DNA of 46,222 nucleotides from an uncultured Lachnospiraceae bacterium (GCA_947589455.1 CANQCD010000002.1:1-46222); one strand, 5' to 3'; positions 14,753 through 22,629 are shown, numbered from the stretch's first letter. Translations and numbers: made by a program. Notes: generated by a model from the letters alone, not told the origin.

Positions 14753-16153
14753 ATGGTGATTTTTAAAGAAGTGGAAAGAAAATATGACCGCGTTGTTTTC
14801 AAGGGGCAGCCTTTGCAGGAAGAGCTGGAAAAATATCCATGCGTTCCGGAACAGCCGTCGAAAGAGCGGATTGGAGTTGGCGTGGACATAGGGACAACGA
14901 CAGTGGCAATTTGTTTGATGTCGGAGCGTACCCGGAGCGTCATTGCTGAGATGAGCAGGACAAATGTGCAGACCAAGCTGGGCGCAGACGTTATGATGCG
15001 CATTATGCACGCTGTAGAGGGAAGGGAAAAACAGCTTCATCAGATGATCGTGGAACAGGTGGAAGCCATGACAAAGCAGTGTATGGAAGAGGCAGGGCTT
15101 TTTGAAAAATACCAGAGCGGGCAGCTGGAAGTTTGTTTTTTCGTTGTGGGAAATACGGCGATGAGCCATCTTTTTCTAAAAAAAAGGGTGAAGGGATTGG
15201 GTGGCTATCCATTTCAGGCATCGTATTATGGCAATGTCAGGACAACGGGAGAAAAGCTGGATATGCAGCTGTTTGCCAAAGAGACGGTTTGTGTCCTGTC
15301 GGGGATTGCGGCGCATGTGGGGGGAGACGCCCTGGCTGTCATTGGCGCCAGCGGGATTGACAGGACAGATAAAATCCAGCTGGCGGTTGATTTGGGGACA
15401 AATGCGGAAATTATTTTAAATAATAAAGGGAAATTGTCAGTTTGCTCTGCAGCGGCAGGACCCGCCTTTGAGGGAAAGGGGATCCGGTGCGGGGTCAGGG
15501 CAAAAAGAGGAGCTGTGTGCGGCGTCCATATTTCGCCTGGCAACGGAAATATCATATTGGAATATATAGCAGGCGGAAACGCCGCGGGGATTTGCGGTTC
15601 TGGGCTGGTAGATGCGCTGGCACAATTAAAAAAATGTAAGCTGATGAAGGAAGACGGTTATCTTTTAAGCAGAAGTGAGGCGGCTGCAAAGGGGATTTTC
15701 AAATCCCTGACAAGCCGTCTGGAGCGCAGGGAGGGGGAGACGGTCTTTTGCCTGTGCAGCGAGCAGGAGCAGGAGACGGAAATCATTTTGACACAGAGTG
15801 ATATACGCAGTATGCAGCTTGCGAAAGGGGCAATCCAGGCAGGCGTCTGCAGTCTCCTGGAAAATAGCGGCATATCCCTTTCTCAGGTAGACGAAGTAGT
15901 TGTAGCCGGAGCGCTCGGAAATTATCTCCGTCCGGCGAACGCAGAGGCGATCGGGCTTCTTCCGGGTGTGGAGGAAGAAAAACTCCGCTTTGTAGGAAAT
16001 GCCGCCCTGGAGGGGACAGAGCTGATGTTTTTTGACAGTACATTCTGTGAGAGGATGGAACGGCTGGCCGGAGAGATAGAACATCTGGAACTGGCGCAGT
16101 ATCCGCTGTTTCAGTCCATGCTAATGAAGTCGATGTACTTCCAGAAAGTGTGA
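14753..16153 (+). CDS. ASKHA-domain (DUF4445) protein, RACo-like reductive activator lacking the ferredoxin domain
   Basis: A 466-residue protein resembling the C-terminal ATPase part of RACo, which uses ATP to reactivate Co(II) corrinoid proteins. The actin-like ATP-binding elements are clear: GVGVDIGTTTVAI (phosphate 1, about residue 42), LAVDLGTNAEIIL (phosphate 2, about 210) and VVVAGALGNYL (adenosine, about 384). The [2Fe-2S] ferredoxin domain that normally starts RACo is missing; only about 40 residues precede the ASKHA fold, so an external electron donor would be needed. No corrinoid protein or methyltransferase gene is adjacent. The ribosome site is weak (GGGG). Confidence 0.88.
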   Translation: MVIFKEVERKYDRVVFKGQPLQEELEKYPCVPEQPSKERIGVGVDIGTTTVAICLMSERTRSVIAEMSRTNVQTKLGADVMMRIMHAVEGREKQLHQMIVEQVEAMTKQCMEEAGLFEKYQSGQLEVCFFVVGNTAMSHLFLKKRVKGLGGYPFQASYYGNVRTTGEKLDMQLFAKETVCVLSGIAAHVGGDALAVIGASGIDRTDKIQLAVDLGTNAEIILNNKGKLSVCSAAAGPAFEGKGIRCGVRAKRGAVCGVHISPGNGNIILEYIAGGNAAGICGSGLVDALAQLKKCKLMKEDGYLLSRSEAAAKGIFKSLTSRLERREGETVFCLCSEQEQETEIILTQSDIRSMQLAKGAIQAGVCSLLENSGISLSQVDEVVVAGALGNYLRPANAEAIGLLPGVEEEKLRFVGNAALEGTELMFFDSTFCERMERLAGEIEHLELAQYPLFQSMLMKSMYFQKV

Positions 16154-16158
16154 TAGTG

Positions 16159-16167
16159 TGGTATAAT
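16159..16167 (+). promoter_or_regulatory. Extended -10 promoter for the RelA/SpoT-like gene
   Basis: TGGTATAAT is a perfect extended -10 element. No good -35 is visible at the right distance (TTCCAG at 16139-16144). It lies just past the upstream stop codon and would start transcription near 16174, immediately before the structured element. Confidence 0.48.
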
Positions 16168-16181
16168 GTCCGCGAAAGCAA

Positions 16182-16307
16182 TAAGCCGTGCGGAGAGGGC
16201 GGATGACAAAGCGGCTGCTTGCAGACAGATTTGTCAGACGACATCGACATAGGGCGCAAGCCCGCGACCGAGAGAACACGAAGTGTTCGCGAGGGCTACA
16301 CGGCTTA
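16182..16307 (+). other. Structured leader or palindromic element upstream of the RelA/SpoT-like gene
   Basis: TAAGCCGTG (16182-16190) pairs with CACGGCTTA (16299-16307), enclosing a 108-nt domain. Inside are TGACAAA (16204-16210) with TTTGTCA (16230-16236), a GGGC-GCAA-GCCC hairpin closed by a GNRA tetraloop, and GAACAC-GAA-GTGTTC, flanked by complementary CGCG sequences. This is consistent with a multi-branched RNA. It does not match a riboswitch I can name. It could alternatively be a repeated palindromic element of this genome. Confidence 0.5.
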
Positions 16308-16355
16308 ACAAAAAAGATGGCTTATAAAATAAATTATCGGGAAAGAGGTAGTATC

Positions 16356-18206
16356 ATGGAAACATTACAAAAACAGATCCTTTGCGAGATAGATTTTAAC
16401 GCGATCACTGAGCTCTGTGAACATTTATCGGACGCTGTCCGGGAAATGCTGGAATCCTGCGGGATGTATTTCCGCCTTTTTTCAAGGGTAAAATCTGTGG
16501 ATTCCATTGCGGAGAAAATCGCAAAAGGGCGGTACGGCACCCCAGAAAACCCCAAAAAAATCCAGGATTTAGTCGGGCTGCGTGTTATCCTGTATTATTA
16601 TGACGATCTGAGTATCTGCAGGGATATTATGGAAAGCACGTTCCAGATGATAGACGACTGGTCAAAACCAAAATATAACGCCGCTGAATTTAAAGCGACA
16701 AAAATCAACGGCGTATTCCGCTTTCCCGCAGAATATTTCAGCCTGTACAAAAAAGAGTCGTGGTCTCTCCCGATTGACACCACATTTGAAATCCAGTTCC
16801 GCACAGTCTTTTTTGAGGGATGGCATGAGATTGAGCATGATATGCGCTATAAAAGCCTGCTGTCCGACAGTGATTTCTGGCAGGGCAAGGAAGAGCTTTC
16901 CCGGATTTTAAACTGTATCCTCGCCAACCTGGAATTAAGCGACTGGGCTTTAGTCCAGTTATTTGAAGAGCTGTCTTATAATCACTATAAGCGCAAAAAC
17001 TGGGAGCTGATGTTAAAGAGCAAATACCGCATTAAAATCCTGGCAAACGAGACGCTAGATCCCCGCATCCTGTCTGTATTTGACCGCGACAAGGAAGTCG
17101 CCAAACAGTTTTTTAAAGCCTCGCGGAAAACGCTGATCAAAGAGCTTTTAAAACTCGACCATCCTCATCTAAGCTACAACCTGATCATCCGGCTGATGAA
17201 CGACTGTGTTGTGCACAATGAGGAGCTCAGGGAAATATGCAGGGATTTTCCTCTGACCGGCATAGAAAAACCTCATCCAAGGCAGGAGCTGTCGCGTTTG
17301 GACACCAATATCCTGTTCCGCCTGGAACTGCCTCTTTTGCACAAAAAGACGAGGCAGCTGGAGTCCGAGTTTCACAATGCCGCCGCCATTTTATATAAAT
17401 GGGCGCGTTTTAAGCTCAATTCCGTGTTGGAAGATATCCCGCAGGAGATTTCTGCTTATGACGGAGCTTTGCCGGGATACCGTTTAAAGACTGTCTACCG
17501 GCCGGAAGCTTTCTCTTTCTCGATGGATCTGTTTTTTGTCGACCTGGAAGCGCCGGGGACATTCTGGCATGTATCTGCTTCCATAGAGCTTGTTGAAAAC
17601 GGCGGTCTGTTCTTTTGCCACACGACCTCGCGGGACGCCCCTAAAGGGACGGTGCAGAAAATAACGTTCCTGCGCCCCTCATACCTGCCGGATCTGTGCA
17701 GCCGCGTGGGGCTTATGGATATTGTCCGCATCGGCGGCAAGGCAAATTTTATAAAAAATAAAGAGGATTTTGACACGATGGCAGAGCTCATTTCCAACAA
17801 CGAAAGAAAGCTTCCGCTGATCGCAGTTGTGCAATATACGAGCCAGCCGCCAAATGGCAGCGCCTGGGAAAAATACGGCGATTATGATATGACGACTTTT
17901 ACGATCAACGGCACCCGTCTCGCGAAAGTGATCGGACATTACTGCCATGTCTATATGATCGATTATAATATGATACACTATTTTGCCGGGATGATCTCCC
18001 TTACCCCGGAAAAAACCCAGGGGAGCATCTGCCTTTTCCGCCCGGCGGGCTCTGAAAATCAAATGCAGATATTTACAAGAGATATGATAATAGATACCCG
18101 GTTTGATTTTAACCGGAATGCGTTCCATGATGATAATATCTATGAAAAAGCATTCCGGCACAAACTGGTCCAGATGATAAAAAATGAAAATGTCATGGAA
18201 GCGTAA
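16356..18206 (+). CDS. RelA/SpoT-like nucleotidyltransferase domain fused to a C-terminal half of unknown function
   Basis: A 616-residue soluble protein. Residues about 15-215 resemble the (p)ppGpp synthetase fold: R44-x-K46-x3-S50-x3-K54, D71-L-V-G-L-R76, E145-I-Q-F-R-T150, then the WHEIEHDMRYK segment (156-166). The guanine-stacking G-Y-x-S-x-H element is not recognisable; the corresponding place reads NGVFRFPAEYF. There is no HD hydrolase, TGS or ACT domain. A helical middle (about 215-395) leads to a beta-rich C-terminal domain (about 400-616) that I do not recognise. The ATG at 16356 was chosen for AGAGG upstream; 16317 is an alternative. Its 3' end overlaps proB convergently by 14 bp. 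The catalytic product, if any, is unknown. Confidence 0.85.
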   Translation: METLQKQILCEIDFNAITELCEHLSDAVREMLESCGMYFRLFSRVKSVDSIAEKIAKGRYGTPENPKKIQDLVGLRVILYYYDDLSICRDIMESTFQMIDDWSKPKYNAAEFKATKINGVFRFPAEYFSLYKKESWSLPIDTTFEIQFRTVFFEGWHEIEHDMRYKSLLSDSDFWQGKEELSRILNCILANLELSDWALVQLFEELSYNHYKRKNWELMLKSKYRIKILANETLDPRILSVFDRDKEVAKQFFKASRKTLIKELLKLDHPHLSYNLIIRLMNDCVVHNEELREICRDFPLTGIEKPHPRQELSRLDTNILFRLELPLLHKKTRQLESEFHNAAAILYKWARFKLNSVLEDIPQEISAYDGALPGYRLKTVYRPEAFSFSMDLFFVDLEAPGTFWHVSASIELVENGGLFFCHTTSRDAPKGTVQKITFLRPSYLPDLCSRVGLMDIVRIGGKANFIKNKEDFDTMAELISNNERKLPLIAVVQYTSQPPNGSAWEKYGDYDMTTFTINGTRLAKVIGHYCHVYMIDYNMIHYFAGMISLTPEKTQGSICLFRPAGSENQMQIFTRDMIIDTRFDFNRNAFHDDNIYEKAFRHKLVQMIKNENVMEA

Positions 18207-18981
18207 ACAGCGTTCCCACTCTTTTATCCTCAAATAAATCATACAGCTTTCCCGGCCGGCTGCCGTTCATCAAAACAACGTCTATGCCCGCCTCGTACGC
18301 TATCTCTACTGCATTGATCTTTGTCCTCATGCCGCCGGTGCCCAGGTGCGTCCCCGCGCCGCCGGCGAGCCTGCGGATCGTATCGTCAATTTCATGCACT
18401 ACCGGTATCAGCTCGGCGTTCGGATTGCCATGCGGGTCTTCACTGTAAAGCCCGTCAATGTCAGACATGATGATCAGCAGATCTGCCTTTGCAATCGTCG
18501 CTACGATCGCCGCAAGGGAATCATTTTCCCCAACCTCTAATTCCAGCTCGTCAATCGCCACCGTATCATTCTCATTGACGACCGGAACGGTCCCCATCGC
18601 CAAAAGCCGTTCTAATGCATTCTCAACGTTTTTCCTTCTGTCCTCCAGAAGTATGTATTTTGTCAGCAAAATCTGCGCTACCAAAATACTGTAATCCGAA
18701 AACAGTTTATCATATAAATACATTAATTCGCTCTGCCCGACGGCGGCGCACGCCTGTTTTCCCGGCGTGTCCGCCGGCCGCTCGCGGAGCCCCAGCTTTC
18801 CCATCCCAAGCCCAATGGAACCGCTGGATACTAAGATCACATCATGTCCGGCATTATAGATATCAGCCAGTGTCTTTACCAACTGTTCTACACGCCGGAT
18901 ATTTAACCTCCCTGTCTTATGCGTCAGCGTTGAAGTCCCTACTTTTACTACAACGCGCTTTGCCTCGCTTATCTTCTTCAC
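18193..18981 (-). CDS. proB: Glutamate 5-kinase, short form without PUA domain
   Basis: Phosphorylates L-glutamate to glutamyl-5-phosphate, the first step of proline synthesis. Amino-acid-kinase fold motifs are present: VVVKVGTSTLT (phosphate loop), VSSGSIGLG, VPVVNENDTVA (glutamate site), EVGENDSLAA and GTGGMRTKINA (ATP site). The C-terminal PUA domain of longer enzymes is absent. A GTG at 18981 with AGGAGAGG upstream gives 262 residues, the usual length of short forms. An ATG at 19071 would add 30 residues without homology or a ribosome site. proA is not in the window. The gene overlaps the RelA/SpoT-like gene tail to tail. Confidence 0.94.
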   Translation of the reverse strand: MKKISEAKRVVVKVGTSTLTHKTGRLNIRRVEQLVKTLADIYNAGHDVILVSSGSIGLGMGKLGLRERPADTPGKQACAAVGQSELMYLYDKLFSDYSILVAQILLTKYILLEDRRKNVENALERLLAMGTVPVVNENDTVAIDELELEVGENDSLAAIVATIAKADLLIIMSDIDGLYSEDPHGNPNAELIPVVHEIDDTIRRLAGGAGTHLGTGGMRTKINAVEIAYEAGIDVVLMNGSRPGKLYDLFEDKRVGTLFTLP

Positions 18982-19103
18982 TTTTCTTTCCTCTCCTGCC
19001 TTTTCTCTCCCCGCCATTTCTGAAACGGAGCTGATCCGCCTTATGAAAAAAGAGCGGCTTTCCTTCTGCATCCCCGCACAGAACCGGCGGCTTTTCGCCC
19101 TGT

Positions 19104-19266
19104 AAAAAGATTTTTCACAATCTTTGCAAAAAAACAGACTCTATTCCAGACGTTAAACACTTTTCGTCTCACAAAAAGATTTTTAACAATCTTTGCAAAA
19201 AACAGACTCTATTCCAGACGTTAAACACTTTTCGTCTCACAAAAAAACTTTTAACAATCTTCGCCC
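19104..19266 (-). repeat. Tandem repeat (68-69 bp, about 2.4 copies) duplicating the 3' end of gltA
   Basis: Copies run 19104-19172 and 19173-19240, with a partial third at 19241-19266 that is the actual end of gltA. The stop TAA (19251-19253) and last codons of gltA are reproduced in the second copy (KDC-stop in place of EDC-stop). Each unit holds small dyads such as AAAGATT/AATCTTT and AGACG/CGTCT. The array fills the gap between gltA and proB. Confidence 0.92.
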
Positions 19267-20681
19267 TTCATCGCCAGCTGCAGCTCTCTCTGATACTGGG
19301 TATCGATCTTCAAGGTAGAACGATCCTTTAACGACTCATATACTTTCTGTTTCATAATACTCTGATATGCCGGGCGGATGATCTTATCCACGTTGATCAG
19401 CTCTTCCATGCGGTGCGCGCTCCAGCCGACGATCCGCGCCATCGCAAAGATTGGCGTAAACAGCTCTGTCGGGATCCCAAGCATGGTATAGACAAATCCA
19501 CTGTAAAAATCGACATTGGCGCTGACGCCTTTATAAATAGCGCACTCTTCCCCAATGACTTCCGGAGCGAGACGCTCAATCATGGAATATAGCTCAAATT
19601 CCTTTTTCTCGTGTTTTTCTATGGCGAGCAGCTCTACAAAACGCTTAAATATCACAGCGCGCGGGTCAGAGATCGAGTATACCGCATGACCCATCCCATA
19701 GATCAATCCGCGCCGGTCAAACGCCTCTTTGCGCACCAGCTTGCGCAGATAATCCCTGACAGCGTCTTCGTCCGTATAATCCGCCACATTTTCTTTTAAA
19801 TCTTTTATCATCTCGACTACTTTAATATTGGCGCCGCCGTGCTTTGGCCCTTTCAGCGAAGACAGTGCGGCGGCGATGACAGAATACGTGTCAGAGCCCG
19901 CCGACGTCACAACGCGCGTAGTAAAAGTGGAATTATTCCCTCCGCCATGTTCCATATGGAGCACTAAAGCTAAGTCGAGCACTCTTGCCTCCACTTCTGT
20001 GTATTTTTTATCCGGGCGCAGCATCCGCAGAATATTTTCTGCCGGCGACAAATCGTCTTTTGGACGGTGGATATAAAAGCTCTCGTCGCATTCATAGTGA
20101 TTGTACGCATGATAGCCATATACCGCCAGCATCGGGAAGACGCTGATCAGCATGATACACTGCGCTAATACGTTTTCCAGCGTATTGTCCGTGACATTGT
20201 CGTCATAGGAAGAGAGCGTGAGCACGCTCTTTGTCAAAGAATTCATGATATCACTGCTCGGCGCTTTCATAATGACGTCCCGCACAAAATTTGTCGGAAG
20301 CCTCCTGTTTTTGGCAAGGATCTCTGAAAATTCCTGTAACTGCTCTTTTAGCGGAAGCTCGCCAAACAGCAGGAGATACGCCGTCTCTTCAAAGCCAAAC
20401 CGTTTATCCTCATGAAATCCCTTTGTCAGGTCAAATATATTATATCCCCGGTAATAAAGCTGCCCTTCACACGGTATGATCCTTCCGTCTTTTGTATCGC
20501 TCGCCTTGATCAGGGAAATATTCGTAATCCCGGACAGGACGCCTTTCCCATTCTTGTCGCGCAAACCGCGTTTTACGCCGTATTCTTCAAAAAGCTTTCC
20601 ATCAATCTGATTATTCCTGACGCATACTTTCGTATACTTGCTGGCATAATCCGCCATCATTTTGTTAAATAAATCGCTCAT
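19251..20681 (-). CDS. gltA: Citrate synthase
   Basis: A 476-residue citrate (or 2-methylcitrate) synthase, condensing oxaloacetate with acetyl-CoA for glutamate/2-oxoglutarate synthesis in an anaerobe with a partial TCA cycle. The catalytic triad is visible: His in MEHGGGNNSTF, His in GPKHGGAN and Asp in SANVDFYSG. The N-terminus has an extra segment of about 40 residues relative to short citrate synthases, as in many Clostridia. GGAGG precedes the ATG. It lies 40 bp after the marR gene and is presumably co-transcribed with it. Its last codons are part of a tandem repeat array. Confidence 0.96.
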   Translation of the reverse strand: MSDLFNKMMADYASKYTKVCVRNNQIDGKLFEEYGVKRGLRDKNGKGVLSGITNISLIKASDTKDGRIIPCEGQLYYRGYNIFDLTKGFHEDKRFGFEETAYLLLFGELPLKEQLQEFSEILAKNRRLPTNFVRDVIMKAPSSDIMNSLTKSVLTLSSYDDNVTDNTLENVLAQCIMLISVFPMLAVYGYHAYNHYECDESFYIHRPKDDLSPAENILRMLRPDKKYTEVEARVLDLALVLHMEHGGGNNSTFTTRVVTSAGSDTYSVIAAALSSLKGPKHGGANIKVVEMIKDLKENVADYTDEDAVRDYLRKLVRKEAFDRRGLIYGMGHAVYSISDPRAVIFKRFVELLAIEKHEKKEFELYSMIERLAPEVIGEECAIYKGVSANVDFYSGFVYTMLGIPTELFTPIFAMARIVGWSAHRMEELINVDKIIRPAYQSIMKQKVYESLKDRSTLKIDTQYQRELQLAMKGEDC

Positions 20682-20721
20682 AATAAACCTCCATTTCTAA
20701 ATCAAATCCCCATTCCTGCTT

Positions 20722-21192
20722 TCATATCCCCTCACGCAATGCCACTGAAATGTTTTCACGGACTTTTCCCGCGACCTCTCTCAAGATAGCAAGCTGCTCT
20801 TCGCTCACCCCGCGGAACAGCACGTCAAACATTTTTTTCTGCTGTCTGTAGATTCTCTGTATGATCGGAACCGCTTCGTCTTTTACGATCAGATGAACAT
20901 AACGTCTGTCTTCTTTTGTATACTTTCTGGAAAGATATCCCTTTTCAATCAGTTTGTCTACGGATTTTGAAACGTAAGATTTTGTCAAATACCACATCGC
21001 AACAATATCCTTTGCCGTATCCTGGCAATCATGTTCATATAAAAATAACAGCACTCTGATATCCACAATATTTAATTCATATTCCTGCAGAATTGCATTA
21101 TAATGCATCTCCTGAAATTTCTTATATTGCTGACCATTTAACAGCAAATCCAGGCTATCATCCAACTCCTCACTTCCTCTCTGCACGCCCAT
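20722..21192 (-). CDS. MarR-family transcriptional regulator
   Basis: A 156-residue winged-helix dimeric regulator. The DNA-recognition helix and wing are visible in the segment WYLTKSYVSKSVDKLIEKGY through RKYTKEDRRYVHL, flanked by dimerisation helices. It is the first gene before gltA, so it probably controls citrate synthase and itself. The start is uncertain: the ATG at 21192 lacks a good ribosome site, while AGAGGA upstream of an in-frame TTG nine codons later would suit a shorter protein. The ligand is unknown. Confidence 0.9.
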   Translation of the reverse strand: MGVQRGSEELDDSLDLLLNGQQYKKFQEMHYNAILQEYELNIVDIRVLLFLYEHDCQDTAKDIVAMWYLTKSYVSKSVDKLIEKGYLSRKYTKEDRRYVHLIVKDEAVPIIQRIYRQQKKMFDVLFRGVSEEQLAILREVAGKVRENISVALREGI

Positions 21193-21266
21193 ATGGGACG
21201 AGTGTTCCTGCCATATCCACCCGCAGGCTGTTTCAAATCCGGACTTATTAGTGTCTTTTGAAACGG

Positions 21267-21309
21267 TTCATTATGAAACTATTTTACTACATTCCCCATC
21301 CCTTGTCAA
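21267..21309 (-). promoter_or_regulatory. Sigma-A promoter of marR-gltA with palindromic operator at +1
   Basis: On the minus strand TTGACA (21309-21304), 17 bp, TAAAAT (21286-21281). An 11-bp palindrome TTCATAATGAA (21277-21267) sits at the predicted transcription start. A dyad overlapping +1 immediately upstream of marR is the usual layout for MarR autoregulation. Confidence 0.68.
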
Positions 21310-21393
21310 ATCGCAGTGGCTGGCGCACGGCAAATCAGCCAATACAGAATATTTTTATTTTTTATGGCAGTTCTAAGATAAATGTGATATGAT

Positions 21394-21399
21394 TATAAT
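21394..21399 (+). promoter_or_regulatory. cysE: Likely -10 element of the cysE promoter
   Basis: A perfect TATAAT lies 57 bp before the cysE start. TTCTAA at 21371-21376 gives a 17-bp spacer but is a poor -35. No T-box or SAM leader was recognised in the short 5' region. Confidence 0.4.
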
Positions 21400-21455
21400 C
21401 TAAAGAAACAGGGATACTTTTGAATTGGTATCCGGACATTGGAGGAGCTTACTTT

Positions 21456-22370
21456 ATGTTTTCAGCAGAAACGCTACATAATATCGTAACCGAAATGACG
21501 CAGAATTATCAGCAGGGAGTTAATTTTTTTACCCAGGAAAAAAGGCAGATGCCGAACCGTGATTCCATCATCCATATTATTATGGGCATACGCCAGATCA
21601 TGTTTCCCGGTTTTTTTGACGAGGAAGCTCTCAGCCAGACTGTGCCGGATTATTTTCTCGGACATAATATCATGAAATTATACCACTGTCTTTCCGAACA
21701 GGTGACAGCGGCGCTGACACAGGCATGTGCGCATAAAACCTGCACGGAGGAAAATATTTCTCAGGAGACAGAAAAAATCTGCAGCTGCTTTTTTTCTGCC
21801 CTGCCCGCGATCCAGACTCTGCTTTTAAAAGATCTGGACGCCGCGTTTAACGGAGACCCCGCGGCGCGCTCCAGGGAGGAGATCATCTTCTGCTATCCCG
21901 GCTTTTTCGCAACCTTTGTGTATCGTATCGCCCATGAACTGTATGTGCTAAAGGTCCCTTATATCCCCCGCATTATGACGGAATACGCGCATGACCACAG
22001 CGGGGTCGATATCAATCCGGGCGCAACGATCGGCGAATATTTTTTTATTGACCACGGAACCGGTGTTGTGATTGGCGAGACGACAATCATTGGAAATAAC
22101 GTAAAAATCTACCAGGGTGTTACCCTGGGGGCGCTCTCTACCCGCAGCGGCCAGCTTTTGCGGAATGTGAAACGCCACCCGACGATTGAAGACAATGTAA
22201 CGGTTTACTCGAATGCCTCCATTCTGGGCGGAGAGACGGTGATTGGAAAAGACGCCGTGATTGGCGGCAGCTGTTTTATCACGGAATCTGTCCCGCCGGG
22301 AGCGCACGTCAGCATAAAGGCGCCGCAGCTCTCCATCACAGAGGATATGGACAGCGAAAGTCCTATTTGA
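21456..22370 (+). CDS. cysE: Serine O-acetyltransferase
   Basis: A 304-residue enzyme that acetylates L-serine with acetyl-CoA to O-acetylserine, the precursor for cysteine. It is the longer EpsC/SrpH-like form: a helical N-terminal domain (about 1-170) and a C-terminal left-handed beta-helix of hexapeptide repeats, with the catalytic AHDHSGVDINPGATIG (His/Asp) and FFIDHGTGVVIGET segments. The ATG at 21456 is preceded by GGAGGAG; an in-frame ATG at 21420 is not. No cysK is nearby. The final codons (DSESPI) and the stop lie within the first unit of a tandem repeat. Confidence 0.94.
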   Translation: MFSAETLHNIVTEMTQNYQQGVNFFTQEKRQMPNRDSIIHIIMGIRQIMFPGFFDEEALSQTVPDYFLGHNIMKLYHCLSEQVTAALTQACAHKTCTEENISQETEKICSCFFSALPAIQTLLLKDLDAAFNGDPAARSREEIIFCYPGFFATFVYRIAHELYVLKVPYIPRIMTEYAHDHSGVDINPGATIGEYFFIDHGTGVVIGETTIIGNNVKIYQGVTLGALSTRSGQLLRNVKRHPTIEDNVTVYSNASILGGETVIGKDAVIGGSCFITESVPPGAHVSIKAPQLSITEDMDSESPI

Positions 22371-22536
22371 TCAAACCGGTTCTCGCCGAAGAGACAGACG
22401 GCGAAAGTCCATTTGATCAAACCGGTTCTCACCAAAGAGACAGACAGCGAAAGTCCTATTTGATCAAACCGGTTCCGCACTGCCTCTGCGCCGATTCTCA
22501 CCAAAGAGGCAGTGCGGAAATCCATTCCATTAAACC
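22350..22536 (+). repeat. Tandem repeat (46-47 bp, 3 copies plus a degenerate fourth) starting inside cysE
   Basis: Unit 1 (22350-22396) includes the last six codons and the stop of cysE. Unit 2 is 22397-22442 and unit 3 starts at 22443; a degenerate fourth copy covers about 22491-22536. Each unit carries TTTGATCAAA and AACCGGTT palindromes and a TCTC/GAGA pair. Unit 3 is interrupted by one arm of a 13-bp inverted repeat (22475-22487 with 22505-22517). Copy 2 has lost one base in the stop region and would read on in frame. Confidence 0.92.
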
Positions 22537-22540
22537 ACAA

Positions 22541-22585
22541 CAATCCTGATACTTCTTACCAGACAGTATCAGGATTGTTTCTTTC
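22541..22585 (+). terminator. Intrinsic terminator of cysE
   Basis: CAATCCTGATACT (22541-22553) pairs perfectly with AGTATCAGGATTG (22565-22577), followed by TTTCTTTCC. It lies between convergent cysE and the chemoreceptor gene and may also slow transcription from the other side. Confidence 0.82.
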
Positions 22586-22629
22586 CGCCCGCCAAACTGC
22601 CCGCGGCGCGGCATATCGTATTCTAAGGA

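Noticed and set aside
16182-16307. Guanidine-I/ppGpp (ykkC-type) riboswitch, because CCGAGAGA and ACACGGC occur in the leader
   Set aside because: The conserved order of ykkC segments and the downstream GGG-A-AAAAGCCC part are absent, so the resemblance is confined to short strings.
16188-16355. Arg-rich N-terminal extension of the RelA/SpoT-like protein
   Set aside because: It is the structured leader read in frame, without a ribosome site.
18193-18206. Frameshift or broken end where the RelA/SpoT-like gene and proB overlap
   Set aside because: Both products end normally; a 14-bp tail-to-tail overlap is ordinary.
19104-19240. CRISPR array
   Set aside because: The copies are contiguous tandem repeats without unique spacers; the same holds for the arrays at 22350, 35274 and 39135.
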